In this document: positions 8,709 to 18,528 of the stretch, piece by piece
Layout of the letters: every line of letters begins with the position of its first letter
Position numbering within the stretch: position 1 is the stretch's first letter
NCBI RefSeq assembly: GCF_030811855.1
Contig: NZ_JAUSRN010000013.1
Location: 62,001-126,000 of the forward strand
Source: Variovorax paradoxus
GTDB lineage: Bacteria; Pseudomonadota; Gammaproteobacteria; Burkholderiales; Burkholderiaceae_C
Direction: 5' to 3'
Length of the DNA stretch: 64,000 bases
Notes under the pieces: generated by a model
Databases searched by the model: none
What the model saw: the letters and a program-made list of their open reading frames with translations, nothing else
What the model was told of the DNA's origin: nothing
Translations under genes and position numbers: made by a program

Positions 8709-11117
8709 ATGTTGTTTAACGAACCTGCGGCTGATGCCACCCCCTCGGAACTGCCTCTGCTGCAGAACCTGAACCCGGAGCAGCGCGCCGCGGTCACCCT
8801 GCCTGCGGGCAATGCACTCATCCTGGCCGGTGCCGGCTCGGGCAAGACGCGCGTGCTGACCACCCGCATCGCCTGGCTGCTGCAGACCGGCCAGGTCTCC
8901 GCCGGGGGCATTTTGGCAGTGACCTTCACCAACAAGGCCGCCAAGGAAATGATGACTCGGCTGACGGCGATGCTGCCCGTCAACGTGCGCGGCATGTGGA
9001 TCGGCACCTTCCACGGCCTGTGCAACCGCCTTTTGCGCGCGCACTGGAAGCTGGCCAACCTGCCTTCCACCTTCCAGATTCTCGACACGCAAGACCAGCT
9101 CTCGGCCATCAAGCGGCTCATGAAGCAGTTCAACGTTGACGACGAACGCTTTCCGGCCAAGCAGACGCAGTGGTTCATTGCCGGCGCCAAGGAAGACGGC
9201 CTGCGCCCCAAAGACGTGGAGATCCGCACCGAGGACGACCGCAAGAAGGTCGAGCTGTACCAGCTCTACGAGGAGCAGTGCCAGCGTGAAGGCGTGGTCG
9301 ATTTTGGCGAGCTCATGCTGCGCAGCTACGAACTGCTGCGCGACAACGACCCGGTGCGCGAGCACTACCAGCGGCGCTTCCGCCACATCCTGATCGACGA
9401 GTTCCAGGACACCAACCGCCTGCAGTACGCATGGATCAAGATGCTCTCGGGGGTCACCGCGGCCGGCCAGTTCACGCCAGGCCAGAGCAGCGTGATTGCC
9501 GTGGGCGACGACGACCAGAGCATCTACGCCTTTCGCGGCGCGCGCGTGGGCAACATGGCTGACTTCGTGCGCGAGTTCGACGTGCAGCACCAGATCAAGC
9601 TGGAGCAGAACTACCGCAGTTACAGCAACATCCTCGACTCCGCCAACGAGCTCATCAGCCATAACAAGAAGCGGCTGGGCAAGAACCTGCGCACCGACCA
9701 GGGCCCGGGCGAGCCGGTGCGTGTGTATGAATCGCCCACCGACCTGGCTGAGGCGCAGTGGATGGTCGAGGAAATGCGCCAGCTCGTGCGCGACGGCTTC
9801 GACCGCAAGGAAATGGCCGTGCTCTACCGCAGCAATGCGCAGAGCCGGGTGATCGAAACGGCACTCTTCAATGCCTCGGTACCCTACCGCGTGTACGGCG
9901 GGCTGCGCTTCTTCGAGCGTGCCGAAATCAAGCACGCGCTGGCCTATTTGCGCCTGCTCGAGAACAAGGACGACGACACCAGCTTTCTGCGCGTAGTCAA
10001 TTTTCCGCCGCGAGGCATTGGCGCGCGCACGCTGGAGCAACTTCAGGACGCGGCGCGCGCGGCGGGGCGCTCGCTGCACGATGCGGTGAGCGTCGTCGGC
10101 GGCAAGGCCGGTGCCAACCTCACGGGCTTCGTTGCCAAGATCGACGTACTGCGCGAGCAGACGCAGGGCGTGAGCCTGCGCGAGATCATCGAGCTGGTGC
10201 TCGACCACAGCGGCCTCGTCGAGCACTACAAGGCCGACCGCGAAGGCGCCGACCGGATCGAGAATCTGGAAGAACTGGTGAACGCGGCCGAGAGCTTCGT
10301 CACGCAGGAAGGCTTCGGCCGCGATGCGGTGGCGCTGCCCATCGACGAACTGCGCCAGTCGCTTGCGAGCCAAGGCATCGACCCGAACCGTCCGCTGATG
10401 GACGAGCCGCTCGCGCCCGATGCCGAGACAGGCGAAACACTGAGCCCGCTGGCCGCCTTTCTCACGCATGCCGCACTCGAGTCGGGCGACAACCAGGCGC
10501 AGGCCGGGCAGGACGCGGTGCAGTTGATGACCGTTCACGCCGCCAAGGGCCTGGAGTTCGACTGCGTGTTCATCACCGGCATGGAAGAGGGCCTGTTCCC
10601 GCACGAGAACTCGATGAGCGATTTCGAAAGCCTCGAGGAAGAGCGCCGCCTGATGTATGTGGCAATCACGCGGGCGCGCAAGCGCCTGTACCTGAGCCAT
10701 TCGCAAACCCGCATGCTGCACGGCCAGACCCGCTACAACGTGAAGAGCCGCTTCTTCGAAGAACTGCCCGAAGGCGCGCTCAAGTGGCTCACGCCGAAAA
10801 ACCAGGCCTTCACGCCCTCGGCTTTCGGCTATGGCGGCGGCTATGCGAGCACGCGCGGCGGCGGTGGCGGCTACAGCGGCGGCGGCAGCAGCTACGGCGG
10901 CAACAAGGACACCTTTGCGAGCCCGCCGGTGCCGCCGCAGAAAACCGCGCCATCGCACGGCCTGCGCTCGGGCATGCAGGTGTTCCACAACAAGTTCGGC
11001 GAAGGCACGGTTCTGTCGCTGGAGGGCGCGGGAGACGATGCGCGCGCGCAAGTCAAGTTCGCGCGGCACGGCGTGAAGTGGCTCGCGCTGTCGGTCGCCA
11101 AGCTCACACCCGTGTGA
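8709..11117 (+). CDS. uvrD: ATP-dependent 3'-5' DNA helicase UvrD/PcrA
   Basis: 802-residue superfamily 1A helicase for nucleotide excision and mismatch repair. Helicase motifs in order: AGAGSGKTRVL (Walker A), DEFQDTNRLQ (Walker B), GDDDQSIYAFRGA (motif III), TVHAAKGLEFD (V) and YVAITRARKRLYL (VI). A Gly/Ser-rich linker (about residues 705-735) joins a C-terminal Tudor-like domain (MQVFHNKFGEGTVLSLEG) known in PcrA/UvrD to contact RNA polymerase. I chose the ATG at 8709 (MLFNEPAADAT) over 8628 because the extra 27 residues are unlike the family. Confidence 0.94.
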   Translation: MLFNEPAADATPSELPLLQNLNPEQRAAVTLPAGNALILAGAGSGKTRVLTTRIAWLLQTGQVSAGGILAVTFTNKAAKEMMTRLTAMLPVNVRGMWIGTFHGLCNRLLRAHWKLANLPSTFQILDTQDQLSAIKRLMKQFNVDDERFPAKQTQWFIAGAKEDGLRPKDVEIRTEDDRKKVELYQLYEEQCQREGVVDFGELMLRSYELLRDNDPVREHYQRRFRHILIDEFQDTNRLQYAWIKMLSGVTAAGQFTPGQSSVIAVGDDDQSIYAFRGARVGNMADFVREFDVQHQIKLEQNYRSYSNILDSANELISHNKKRLGKNLRTDQGPGEPVRVYESPTDLAEAQWMVEEMRQLVRDGFDRKEMAVLYRSNAQSRVIETALFNASVPYRVYGGLRFFERAEIKHALAYLRLLENKDDDTSFLRVVNFPPRGIGARTLEQLQDAARAAGRSLHDAVSVVGGKAGANLTGFVAKIDVLREQTQGVSLREIIELVLDHSGLVEHYKADREGADRIENLEELVNAAESFVTQEGFGRDAVALPIDELRQSLASQGIDPNRPLMDEPLAPDAETGETLSPLAAFLTHAALESGDNQAQAGQDAVQLMTVHAAKGLEFDCVFITGMEEGLFPHENSMSDFESLEEERRLMYVAITRARKRLYLSHSQTRMLHGQTRYNVKSRFFEELPEGALKWLTPKNQAFTPSAFGYGGGYASTRGGGGGYSGGGSSYGGNKDTFASPPVPPQKTAPSHGLRSGMQVFHNKFGEGTVLSLEGAGDDARAQVKFARHGVKWLALSVAKLTPV

Positions 11118-11135
11118 GCGCTGCCATGCCGTGGG

Positions 11136-11192
11136 CAATTTTGCTATTAAACAAATAGCTTAGGCCGTAATAACCACGGGCGTTTCAGACGC
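11136..11192. repeat. Probable Comamonadaceae-type intergenic repeat
   Basis: The stretch holds a small hairpin GCTATT-AAACA-AATAGC (11143-11159) followed by a segment ending GGGCGTTTCAGACGC. It resembles from memory a short intergenic repeat common in Acidovorax- and Variovorax-like genomes, in which a TTGCTATTAA/AATAGCT hairpin precedes a GGGCG segment. No second copy is in the window, so the assignment is tentative. Confidence 0.4.
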
Positions 11193-11250
11193 TTCTTGGA
11201 GAGGCAATCGCCCGTACACTCCTTGCTCGCCAAAAATAAGGGGAGTTGGG

Positions 11251-14200
11251 ATGTGGTTCCTTGGAATGATTGCCGGGCTCTTCATAGGGGCCCTGGCAGA
11301 GTCGCTTCCGGCAGCGCTGATCCTGGCGGTGGTCGGCGCATTTGCCTTGCCGAAGATCGTAGGCAAGAAAGCCCCGGCCCAGCCTGCACGCACCGAGGCT
11401 GAAAGCGCGGCGCCGTCTTCCACCAACGCTCCCACCAATGCCCCGGCCGGTGGCATGCTGAAGCTGCAGCAGCGCGTCGCCGAACTCGAACAGCGCGTGA
11501 GCTTGCTCGAACAGCGGCTGGGGCAAGGCGCGGCCGGTACTGCGAACGAACCCATGCCTTTGGCTGTACCTGTGCCTGCGCCGGCCAGGCCAGAGGTTCA
11601 GGCCGCGCAGCCTCTACCTATACCGGTACCTTTACCTGTACCCACGCCCATCGCGCGTCCGGCGGCAGCGGCTGCTGCGGCAGCGGCTGCTGCGGCTGCA
11701 GCGCACGTTCCTTTGCCGGCCGGAAGCCCCGCAGCCTCGAAGACTCTTCCCGAGCCCGCCGCACCCGTGGCCGCCAAGCCACCCATGGCAGTGCCCGCGC
11801 CGCCCCGGCGCCCGCCGCCTCCGCCACCACCCCCAGCGATTCCGCTCCGCGACCGCCTGCCGGCGCCGATCGCCAACCTGATCTTCGGCGGCAACATGCT
11901 GGTGAAGCTCGGTGTGCTGATCCTGTTCCTCGGGCTTGCCTTCCTGCTGCGCTATACGGCCGAGCGCGTCACCGTGCCGGTCGAGCTGCGCTATGCGGCG
12001 GTCGCGCTCGTGGGCGCGGGACTGCTGGCGCTGGGCTGGTTTCTGCGCCGCAAGCGCACCGGCTACGCGCTGATCCTGCAGGGCGCCGGCATCGGCGTCT
12101 TCTACCTGACGACGCTGGCTGCCATGAAGGTGCACGAACTGCTCCCGCCGACCGCGGGCTTCGTTTTCCTGTTCGGCGTGGCCGCGTTGAGCGCGGTGTT
12201 GGCGGTGCTGCAGAACGCGCCAGCACTGGCCATCGTGGCGGTGCTCGAGGGATTTGCGGCGCCGGTACTTGCGTCCACGGGCCAGAACCGGCCGGTGGGG
12301 CTCTTCACCTATCTGCTGGTGCTCGACGTCGGCATCGTGCTGGTCGCCTGGTTCAAGGCATGGCGTGTGCTGAACCTGATCGGCTTCGTCGGCACTTTCA
12401 CGCTGGCCGCGGGCTGGGCGCACAAGTACTACACCGATGACCAATACGGCATCGTGCAGCCCTTCCTCCTGGTGTTCTTCCTGCTGTTCGTGACCATCGG
12501 CCTGCTGTTTGCGCGCCGTACGTTGTTCGATGCGCCCGTGCAGCCCGCACAGCCACTGGCCGCACGGGCACTCGACACCTTGCGCCGCGCCGGCCGAGTC
12601 GACAGCTCGCTGGTATTCGGCACGCCCATGGTCGCGTTCGGCATGCAGGTGCTGCTGATGCAGCCGTGGGAATACGGCGCCGCTTTCTCGGCGATGGCGC
12701 TCGCGGCCTTCTACCTGGCGCTGGGCCGGCTGGTTTTTGCCACGCAGCCGAAGGGCCTGGCGCTCCTGGCGGAGGCCTACGCGATCGTTGGCGTGATCTT
12801 CGGCACGCTCGCCATTCCGCTCGGCTTCGAAGGCCGATGGACGGGTGCGGCCTGGGCCGTTGAAGCGGCTGGCATGTACTGGCTGGGTGCGCGGCAGGGG
12901 CGCGTGTATGCGCGTGCCTTCTCTTTCCTGGTGTTTGCCGGCGCGGTGTGGAAGCTGCTCGAAGCCACAGAGCTCGACGCCGCCGCGGGACATCCGCTGC
13001 TGCAGGGCTCGGTGATCGGCCCGCTGCTGGTGGCGGTGAGCGCCTTTGCGATGTGGACCATTCACCGCCGCGCGAAGCTGGACGAGGGCAACGGCTGGGA
13101 AGCGCTGGTGGGCACGGCGTTGCCGTGGCTCGGCATGGGCGCGCTCACGCTGCTGTTGTGGCAGTGGTTCACGCCGCCGTGGGCGTCGGCTGCAACCGCG
13201 GTGCTGGCCTCTGCCACCTTTGCCGTCGCGGTGCGCTTCAAGCTGCGGCTGCTGACCTTCGTGACATATGGAATGCAGGCGCTGTCGGTCGCTGGTTTCA
13301 TCACCACGCTGCATCGCGTCGCCGATGTCCGTGCCAACAACGAGGTGCTTGCAGCCGGCTGGCAGGGCGCAGTGGCGGCGAGCCTGATCGCGCTCAGCCT
13401 GCTCGGCAGCGCCGCCTGGTCGATGCTGCAGGCGCACCGCGCCGCATTGGCACGCGGCATCCAGCCGGTGTGGTCAGCGGGCAATGCCGTCGCAGTGATC
13501 GCCGGTGTGAGCCTGCTGCATCTCGCGATGCTGTTCCAGGTGAGCCTTGCGCAAGCTGCGTTGCTGTGGCCGCTCACGGCCACGGTCGTGCTCTGGGTGG
13601 CGCTGCGCATGGCGCACAAGCCGCTCGCGGGGCTGGCGGGCGTACTGCAGGTCATTTCGGCGTTGCTCTATGCCTTTCGCCAGATCTGGATCTATTACGG
13701 CAACAATCCGCCGCCGGCATTTGCGCACTTGGGTTTCTGGACGCCGGTGGTGCTGGGGCTCGCGGCCTTGCTGGCCGGCGCCTGGATCAGCGGCGAGGCA
13801 TGGCGGCGCGCCACCGAAGGCACCACCACGGCCAAGCGCATGCGCTGGATCAATGACTGGTGCGCCACTCCGGTCGTGCTGTGGGCGCCCGTGATCTGGG
13901 GCTTGGCCTGGTGGCTTTTCGCCTGGCTGGATGAATCCGGCGAGGTGCTGCGCCGCAACGGGCTGGCCGGCCATGTGGCCGCGGCTGCCATGGCGATCGT
14001 GCTCGTGACCTCTGTCCTCTCGGCGGTCGTCGCGCACCGGCGCGGCTGGCCGCAGCTGGGGCGTGCCACCCTGGCCACCTTGCCGGGCATGGTGCTGATT
14101 GCCGCCCATGGCTCTGCGTTGGCGGCGCCGGGGGTGTACGTTCCATCGAGCGCGCTGGGCTGGATCGCCTGGCCGCTCGCGCTGCTTTGGCACCTGCGGC

Positions 14201-15051
14201 TCCTGCATGCGCAGAAGCGCTGGCTGGCACCGTCGGCACTGGCGCCCTTGCATGTGGCGGGCTTCTGGTTCTTCGTGCTGCTGGCAGCGCGCGAATGCCA
14301 ATGGCAGCTCGGGCGCGTGGGCGCGGAATGGTCGAGCTGGCAACTGCTGGGCTGGGCCATCGTGCCGGCGGTTGCGCTGTGGATGCTGCGTTCGCGCGCG
14401 TTGCTGCAGCGTTGGCCGGTTTCCGAGTACCGCACCACGTACCTCGAAGTCGCGGCCATGCCGGTGGCGGCCTACCTGCTTGCATGGGTCTGGGTCACCA
14501 ATGCCACCAGTCCCGGCAATGCGTCGCCGCTACCCTACGTGCCGCTGCTGAATCCGCTGGAGCTTGCGCAATGGCTGGTGCTCTTCGCGCTGGTGCTCTG
14601 GTGGCGTGCCTTGCCAGAGGCATCGTTCGCGCGGGTGCAGCCCATGGTTGCGAAGGGCGTGCTCGGCCTAACCGGCCTCGCGCTGCTGACCGGCATGGTG
14701 CTGCGAAGCTGCCACCACTATGCGGGCGTCGAGTGGCGCTTCGACGCGCTCTACGCCTCGTGGCTCACGCAGGCGGCGCTCTCCATCACCTGGGCGGTCT
14801 GCGGCGTGGTCGCAATGGTGCTGGGCCACGGACGCGGGGTGCGCACGCTCTGGGTCGGCGGTGCCGCGCTGCTCGGCGTTGTGGTGCTGAAATTGTTCTT
14901 CGTCGAATTGGCAGACCGAGGCGGGTTGTTCCGCATCGTGTCGTTCATTGCGGTGGGTGCATTGCTGCTGCTGGTGGGCTATTTCGCCCCGGTGCCGCCA
15001 ACGCGCAAGGAAATGGAGAAAGATGTGTTGCCCGAAGGAGGTGTCGCGTGA
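11251..15051 (+). CDS. Large polytopic DUF2339 membrane protein
   Basis: 1266 residues. The order is an N-terminal hydrophobic hairpin (residues 1-45), a coiled coil (about 68-95, LKLQQRVAELEQRVSLLEQ), a low-complexity Pro/Ala linker with a run of about 14 Ala near residue 135 and a Pro run near 190, and then roughly 30 hydrophobic helices to the end. This is the usual DUF2339 layout; no biochemical function is established. A GGGGAG site precedes the ATG. It overlaps the following DUF3999 gene by GTGA, so the two are translationally coupled and probably act together at the envelope. Confidence 0.83.
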   Translation: MWFLGMIAGLFIGALAESLPAALILAVVGAFALPKIVGKKAPAQPARTEAESAAPSSTNAPTNAPAGGMLKLQQRVAELEQRVSLLEQRLGQGAAGTANEPMPLAVPVPAPARPEVQAAQPLPIPVPLPVPTPIARPAAAAAAAAAAAAAAHVPLPAGSPAASKTLPEPAAPVAAKPPMAVPAPPRRPPPPPPPPAIPLRDRLPAPIANLIFGGNMLVKLGVLILFLGLAFLLRYTAERVTVPVELRYAAVALVGAGLLALGWFLRRKRTGYALILQGAGIGVFYLTTLAAMKVHELLPPTAGFVFLFGVAALSAVLAVLQNAPALAIVAVLEGFAAPVLASTGQNRPVGLFTYLLVLDVGIVLVAWFKAWRVLNLIGFVGTFTLAAGWAHKYYTDDQYGIVQPFLLVFFLLFVTIGLLFARRTLFDAPVQPAQPLAARALDTLRRAGRVDSSLVFGTPMVAFGMQVLLMQPWEYGAAFSAMALAAFYLALGRLVFATQPKGLALLAEAYAIVGVIFGTLAIPLGFEGRWTGAAWAVEAAGMYWLGARQGRVYARAFSFLVFAGAVWKLLEATELDAAAGHPLLQGSVIGPLLVAVSAFAMWTIHRRAKLDEGNGWEALVGTALPWLGMGALTLLLWQWFTPPWASAATAVLASATFAVAVRFKLRLLTFVTYGMQALSVAGFITTLHRVADVRANNEVLAAGWQGAVAASLIALSLLGSAAWSMLQAHRAALARGIQPVWSAGNAVAVIAGVSLLHLAMLFQVSLAQAALLWPLTATVVLWVALRMAHKPLAGLAGVLQVISALLYAFRQIWIYYGNNPPPAFAHLGFWTPVVLGLAALLAGAWISGEAWRRATEGTTTAKRMRWINDWCATPVVLWAPVIWGLAWWLFAWLDESGEVLRRNGLAGHVAAAAMAIVLVTSVLSAVVAHRRGWPQLGRATLATLPGMVLIAAHGSALAAPGVYVPSSALGWIAWPLALLWHLRLLHAQKRWLAPSALAPLHVAGFWFFVLLAARECQWQLGRVGAEWSSWQLLGWAIVPAVALWMLRSRALLQRWPVSEYRTTYLEVAAMPVAAYLLAWVWVTNATSPGNASPLPYVPLLNPLELAQWLVLFALVLWWRALPEASFARVQPMVAKGVLGLTGLALLTGMVLRSCHHYAGVEWRFDALYASWLTQAALSITWAVCGVVAMVLGHGRGVRTLWVGGAALLGVVVLKLFFVELADRGGLFRIVSFIAVGALLLLVGYFAPVPPTRKEMEKDVLPEGGVA

Positions 15052-16580
15052 AGCAGGGTGTGAAGGCATTGCGCCGCACGGTGTGCGTTCGTCTGGCCGC
15101 GATTGTGGCCGTGGGTTGGCTCGGTCTGGCCGGGGCGCAGCCCCCGACCACCGCGACGGCGCCCATCGCCTTGCAAGGCAACGGCCCCTACTACCGGCTC
15201 GCGCTGCCGCTCGGCGTCTACGCCCATGCTGCATACGGCGATCTGCGGGATCTGCGTGTGCGCAATTCCGCCGGCAACCCCGTCCCCTATGCGTGGCTGC
15301 GCAACGAGGCCGCCGCGCCGCATTTCACGTCCAAGGAGGTGCCGATCTTCGCGTTGCCGGCGATTGCTCCGGGCACCGCCGACTCGGCCGAGGATGCATC
15401 GCTGGGCTTCAAGGTGCGGCCCGACGGTTCGCTGGCCCTGGCCGGCAAGCCGGCGCGCAAGCCGGGCGAAGCGGCGCAGTGGCTGATCGATGCGAGTCAG
15501 CTTAAAGGCGGCCTGCTGCAGGCGCGCTTCGACGTGGCGCCGGCAGCGCGCGGCCTGTTCGCCTTCAGGCTCGAAGCCAGCGACGACCTGCGGCATTGGC
15601 GGCCGGTCGGCGGCGAAGAGCAGCTGGTGCGGCTGGCGCACGCCGGCCAGACTATCGAGCGCCTCGCGATCGACCTGGGCGGTGTGCATGCGCGCTTCCT
15701 GCGCCTGCGCTGGAGCGACCCGCAAAACGGCGCGCCGCTGACCGGTGTTGCCATCGACAGCGTCCAAGAGGTCGAGCCCGTGGCACCGCTCCAATGGACG
15801 GGCGCGCTCAAGCCCGAGCGTTGCGGCACCGACCATTGCGACTACGCGCTGCCGCGCGGCCTTCCGGTGGAAAGCCTTCGTGTCGACCTGGCCGACGTCA
15901 ACACGCTGGCGCAGGTCGGCATCTCGGGCCTGCTTGTGGCCACGCCGGCGGCAGCCGAGCCCGCATACGTTCCACGCAATCCGCTGTATGCACTGCGGCA
16001 CCAGCAACGCCGGCCGGCGCCTGCTGCAAGCAGCCCCGGTGAAGTGCCGCTGCTCGACACGGTGGTGTACCGCCTTGCGCAAGGGGCCGGCGAAGCGCGT
16101 TCGCCGTTGCTGGCGCTCGACGGCAGGAGCTATTCGCACCTGCGGCTGCGCACGGCAGGCCCGGTAAGCGTGCTGGGCCCCACGCCGCCGACGATTACGG
16201 TGGGCGCCACGCCGCGCACGCTGGTTTTCCTGGCGCAGGGTGCCGCGCCGTTCTCACTGACCTGGAATGCGGCGCCCGAAAACAATGTGGTTCAAGGCAG
16301 TTCTCCGGGGGCCGCGCTGCCGCTGGCCACGCTGTTGCCGGGCTATTCGCCCAGCAAGCCCGTGGCGGCCGGAGAAGCCTCCGTCACCCTGCCACCGGCG
16401 CCGGTGGCCGCCGTCGAAGCGGTGGTGGCTGCAGCCGCGCAATTGCCCGTTCCAGTGCAGCCCGACCCCTTCCGAAAATGGTGGCTGTGGGGCGCGCTGT
16501 TTGTGGGCCTGCTGCTGCTGGCCGGCATGGCTTGGTCGCTTTTCGCGAGCCTGCGCAAGGACCGGGCGCTGGCCGATTGA
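15048..16580 (+). CDS. DUF3999 envelope protein, partner of DUF2339
   Basis: 510 residues starting with GTG at 15048 behind GAAGGAGG; the start overlaps the TGA of the upstream gene (GTGA). The order is a signal peptide (ending near GLAGAQ), a large extracytoplasmic region rich in beta-type segments (TIERLAIDLGGVHARFLRL and similar), and a single C-terminal membrane helix (WGALFVGLLLLAGMAWSLF) with a short positively charged tail. The family has no known role but recurrently follows DUF2339 genes. The likely topology is a periplasmic domain anchored at its C-terminus. Confidence 0.8.
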   Translation: MKQGVKALRRTVCVRLAAIVAVGWLGLAGAQPPTTATAPIALQGNGPYYRLALPLGVYAHAAYGDLRDLRVRNSAGNPVPYAWLRNEAAAPHFTSKEVPIFALPAIAPGTADSAEDASLGFKVRPDGSLALAGKPARKPGEAAQWLIDASQLKGGLLQARFDVAPAARGLFAFRLEASDDLRHWRPVGGEEQLVRLAHAGQTIERLAIDLGGVHARFLRLRWSDPQNGAPLTGVAIDSVQEVEPVAPLQWTGALKPERCGTDHCDYALPRGLPVESLRVDLADVNTLAQVGISGLLVATPAAAEPAYVPRNPLYALRHQQRRPAPAASSPGEVPLLDTVVYRLAQGAGEARSPLLALDGRSYSHLRLRTAGPVSVLGPTPPTITVGATPRTLVFLAQGAAPFSLTWNAAPENNVVQGSSPGAALPLATLLPGYSPSKPVAAGEASVTLPPAPVAAVEAVVAAAAQLPVPVQPDPFRKWWLWGALFVGLLLLAGMAWSLFASLRKDRALAD

Positions 16581-16598
16581 CCGTCGGCCGCGGCGCCT

Positions 16599-17429
16599 TC
16601 AGTTCGGATCGAAGCTGTCGCGGAAGGTGAACCAGGTCGAGCTCATCGACATGGCCGCGAGCACCAGCGCCATGCCGACGATCAGCACATTGCCGATGGC
16701 CGCCGCGCCGGCACCGCCGCCCACCGCGCCAAAACCGATCACCACGGTGGCGATCAGGCCGATGCCGATGCCGGCGATGAGGAACACGCCGAGCCACGCC
16801 AGGCCGAACAGCGCATAGGCGCCAAAGTTGCGAAACAGCGCGACCACGCTGAAGAACACGCTCTTCACCGGCTCCACGCGGTGCCAGTGCACCAGCGCAG
16901 GCGCATGCCACATGGCGAGCGAGAGCGGCAGATTCAGGCACATCAGGAGCATGCGTGCCACCTGGAAGTCGCTACTCGCCATCACCTCGGGCGTCAGCGC
17001 CTCGTCGAGCAGGTAGGCCTTGGCAAGCTGGCCGCCGTCGACGAACGTGGTCAGCAGCACGGCCACCACGAAATACAGCGCGGAGATCACGCCGAGTTTG
17101 ACCAGCGAGCGCCACTCGGCGCGCATGGCGCCGGCCACGGCAACGAACATGGCAGAGCCCGTTGGGCGCTGGGCGTGCCCTTCGGTGCCAATGCCTTCGG
17201 CGTTGTCGGTGTACGCCACCGACGTGGCCACCATCAGGCCCAGCGTCATGAAGGGCAGCAGCACCGGCGCCAGCACGCTGCCGACGAGCGGCAGCAGCGA
17301 CACCGTCGAGATCAGCGCCATCAGCAGGAAGAAGAGCGAGATGAAGGCGAGCGGCTGCCGCCAGAAAGTCTTGAGCCCGAGGCGGACCCATTCAGCGCCG
17401 GTTCGCGCCGGCACGAGGTGGAGTTTCAT
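16599..17429 (-). CDS. BPSS1780-family membrane protein
   Basis: 276-residue inner-membrane protein with about six hydrophobic segments (first LAFISLFFLLMALISTVSLL, last near residues 215-255). The N-terminus MKLHLVPARTGAEWVRLGLK is characteristic of a Burkholderiales family named after BPSS1780; its function is unknown. It begins 9 bp after the homoserine kinase stop codon on the same strand and is probably co-transcribed. It converges with the DUF3999 gene. Confidence 0.72.
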   Translation of the reverse strand: MKLHLVPARTGAEWVRLGLKTFWRQPLAFISLFFLLMALISTVSLLPLVGSVLAPVLLPFMTLGLMVATSVAYTDNAEGIGTEGHAQRPTGSAMFVAVAGAMRAEWRSLVKLGVISALYFVVAVLLTTFVDGGQLAKAYLLDEALTPEVMASSDFQVARMLLMCLNLPLSLAMWHAPALVHWHRVEPVKSVFFSVVALFRNFGAYALFGLAWLGVFLIAGIGIGLIATVVIGFGAVGGGAGAAAIGNVLIVGMALVLAAMSMSSTWFTFRDSFDPN

Positions 17430-17438
17430 TTTTTGAGG

Positions 17439-18485
17439 TCAGGCGGCCAGCGGTTCGAGCGACTGCGCCATGGCGTGCGGATGGGCGGCGCGCTCGCGCA
17501 GCACGCGCTCGAAGTGCGCCGGGTCGTGCGGCTTCAGCATGCTGGCTTCGCGCGGCAGGTGGAAGTCCCAGAGGCGCGAAATCCAGAAGCGCAGCGCCGC
17601 GGCGCGCAGCATGGCGGGCAGCAGGGCGCGCTCGGCGGCGTTCAGCGGGCGCACGTTTTCGTAGGCCGACAGCAGCGCGTCGGCGCGTTCAGCGTCGTGC
17701 TGTCCGGTCGCAAGGTCGATGGCCCAGTCGTTCAGGCACACGGCCAGATCGAACAGCCAGGTGTCGGTGCCCGCAAAGTAGAAGTCGAACACGCCGGTCA
17801 GGCGGGGTGCCGCGCCGGCGTTTTCGCCGGTGGCGAACATCACGTTGTCGCGGAACATGTCGGCATGCACCGGCCCGCGCGGCAGCGCCGCATAAGCTGA
17901 CGACTCGGCCACGTGGTTCTGGTAGGCCAGTTCGGCGCGCAGCAGCCCGGCCTGCGATTCGTCCACGTAGGGCAGCACCACCGTCACGGTGTCGTTCCAC
18001 CACGCCAGCCCGCGCAGGTTGGGCTGGATGCGCGGAAAGTCACGCGCAGCGATGTGCATGCGCGCCAGCAGGGCGCCCAGCTCGGTGCAATGGGCGGCGC
18101 CCGGTGCGAGCTCGCTTCGGCCCGAGAGCCGCTGCACCAGCGCGGCCGGCTTGCCTGCCACCTTGAGCAGCAGTTCGCACGGGGCATTGGCGGGAACGGT
18201 CAGTGCATGGCCCGAAGGCGGCTGGATGGCCGGATCGGCAACGGGCTCCGGCACCGGCAGGCCGCGGCCCGCCAGGTACTTCATGAGACAAAGGTAGTAG
18301 GGAAGCTGCTCGGCGCCCAGGCGCTCGAACAGCGTCAGCACGAACTCGCCGCTCTCGGTGGTCGCGAAGTAATTCGTGTTCTCGATGCCACCTTCGATGC
18401 CGCGAAGCTCGCGAAGGGGACCCAAGCCCAGGCGCTGCACGAGCGCGTCGGCCTCGCCGAAATCGACTTCGGTAAAAACTGCCAT
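17439..18485 (-). CDS. thrB: Homoserine kinase, type II (aminoglycoside-phosphotransferase fold)
   Basis: 348-residue ThrB of the kinase-like (APH) type found in many proteobacteria. It phosphorylates L-homoserine for threonine synthesis. The N-terminal segment IEGGIENTNYFATT matches the family, VHADMFRDNVMF contains the catalytic Asp (H-x-D motif), and GVFDFYFAGTDTWLFDLA carries the metal-binding Asp. Other threonine-pathway genes are absent here, as is usual for this gene. It is followed closely by the BPSS1780-type gene. Confidence 0.9.
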   Translation of the reverse strand: MAVFTEVDFGEADALVQRLGLGPLRELRGIEGGIENTNYFATTESGEFVLTLFERLGAEQLPYYLCLMKYLAGRGLPVPEPVADPAIQPPSGHALTVPANAPCELLLKVAGKPAALVQRLSGRSELAPGAAHCTELGALLARMHIAARDFPRIQPNLRGLAWWNDTVTVVLPYVDESQAGLLRAELAYQNHVAESSAYAALPRGPVHADMFRDNVMFATGENAGAAPRLTGVFDFYFAGTDTWLFDLAVCLNDWAIDLATGQHDAERADALLSAYENVRPLNAAERALLPAMLRAAALRFWISRLWDFHLPREASMLKPHDPAHFERVLRERAAHPHAMAQSLEPLAA

Positions 18486-18528
18486 GGCGGTGCTCAGCGT
18501 GTCGCTGCGGATTGAATGCGCGGCACGG

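Noticed and set aside
11102..11119. Hairpin GCTCACAC-CC-GTGTGAGC at the end of uvrD as a terminator.
   Set aside because: It overlaps the stop codon, the loop is very short and no T-run follows, so I did not call a terminator.
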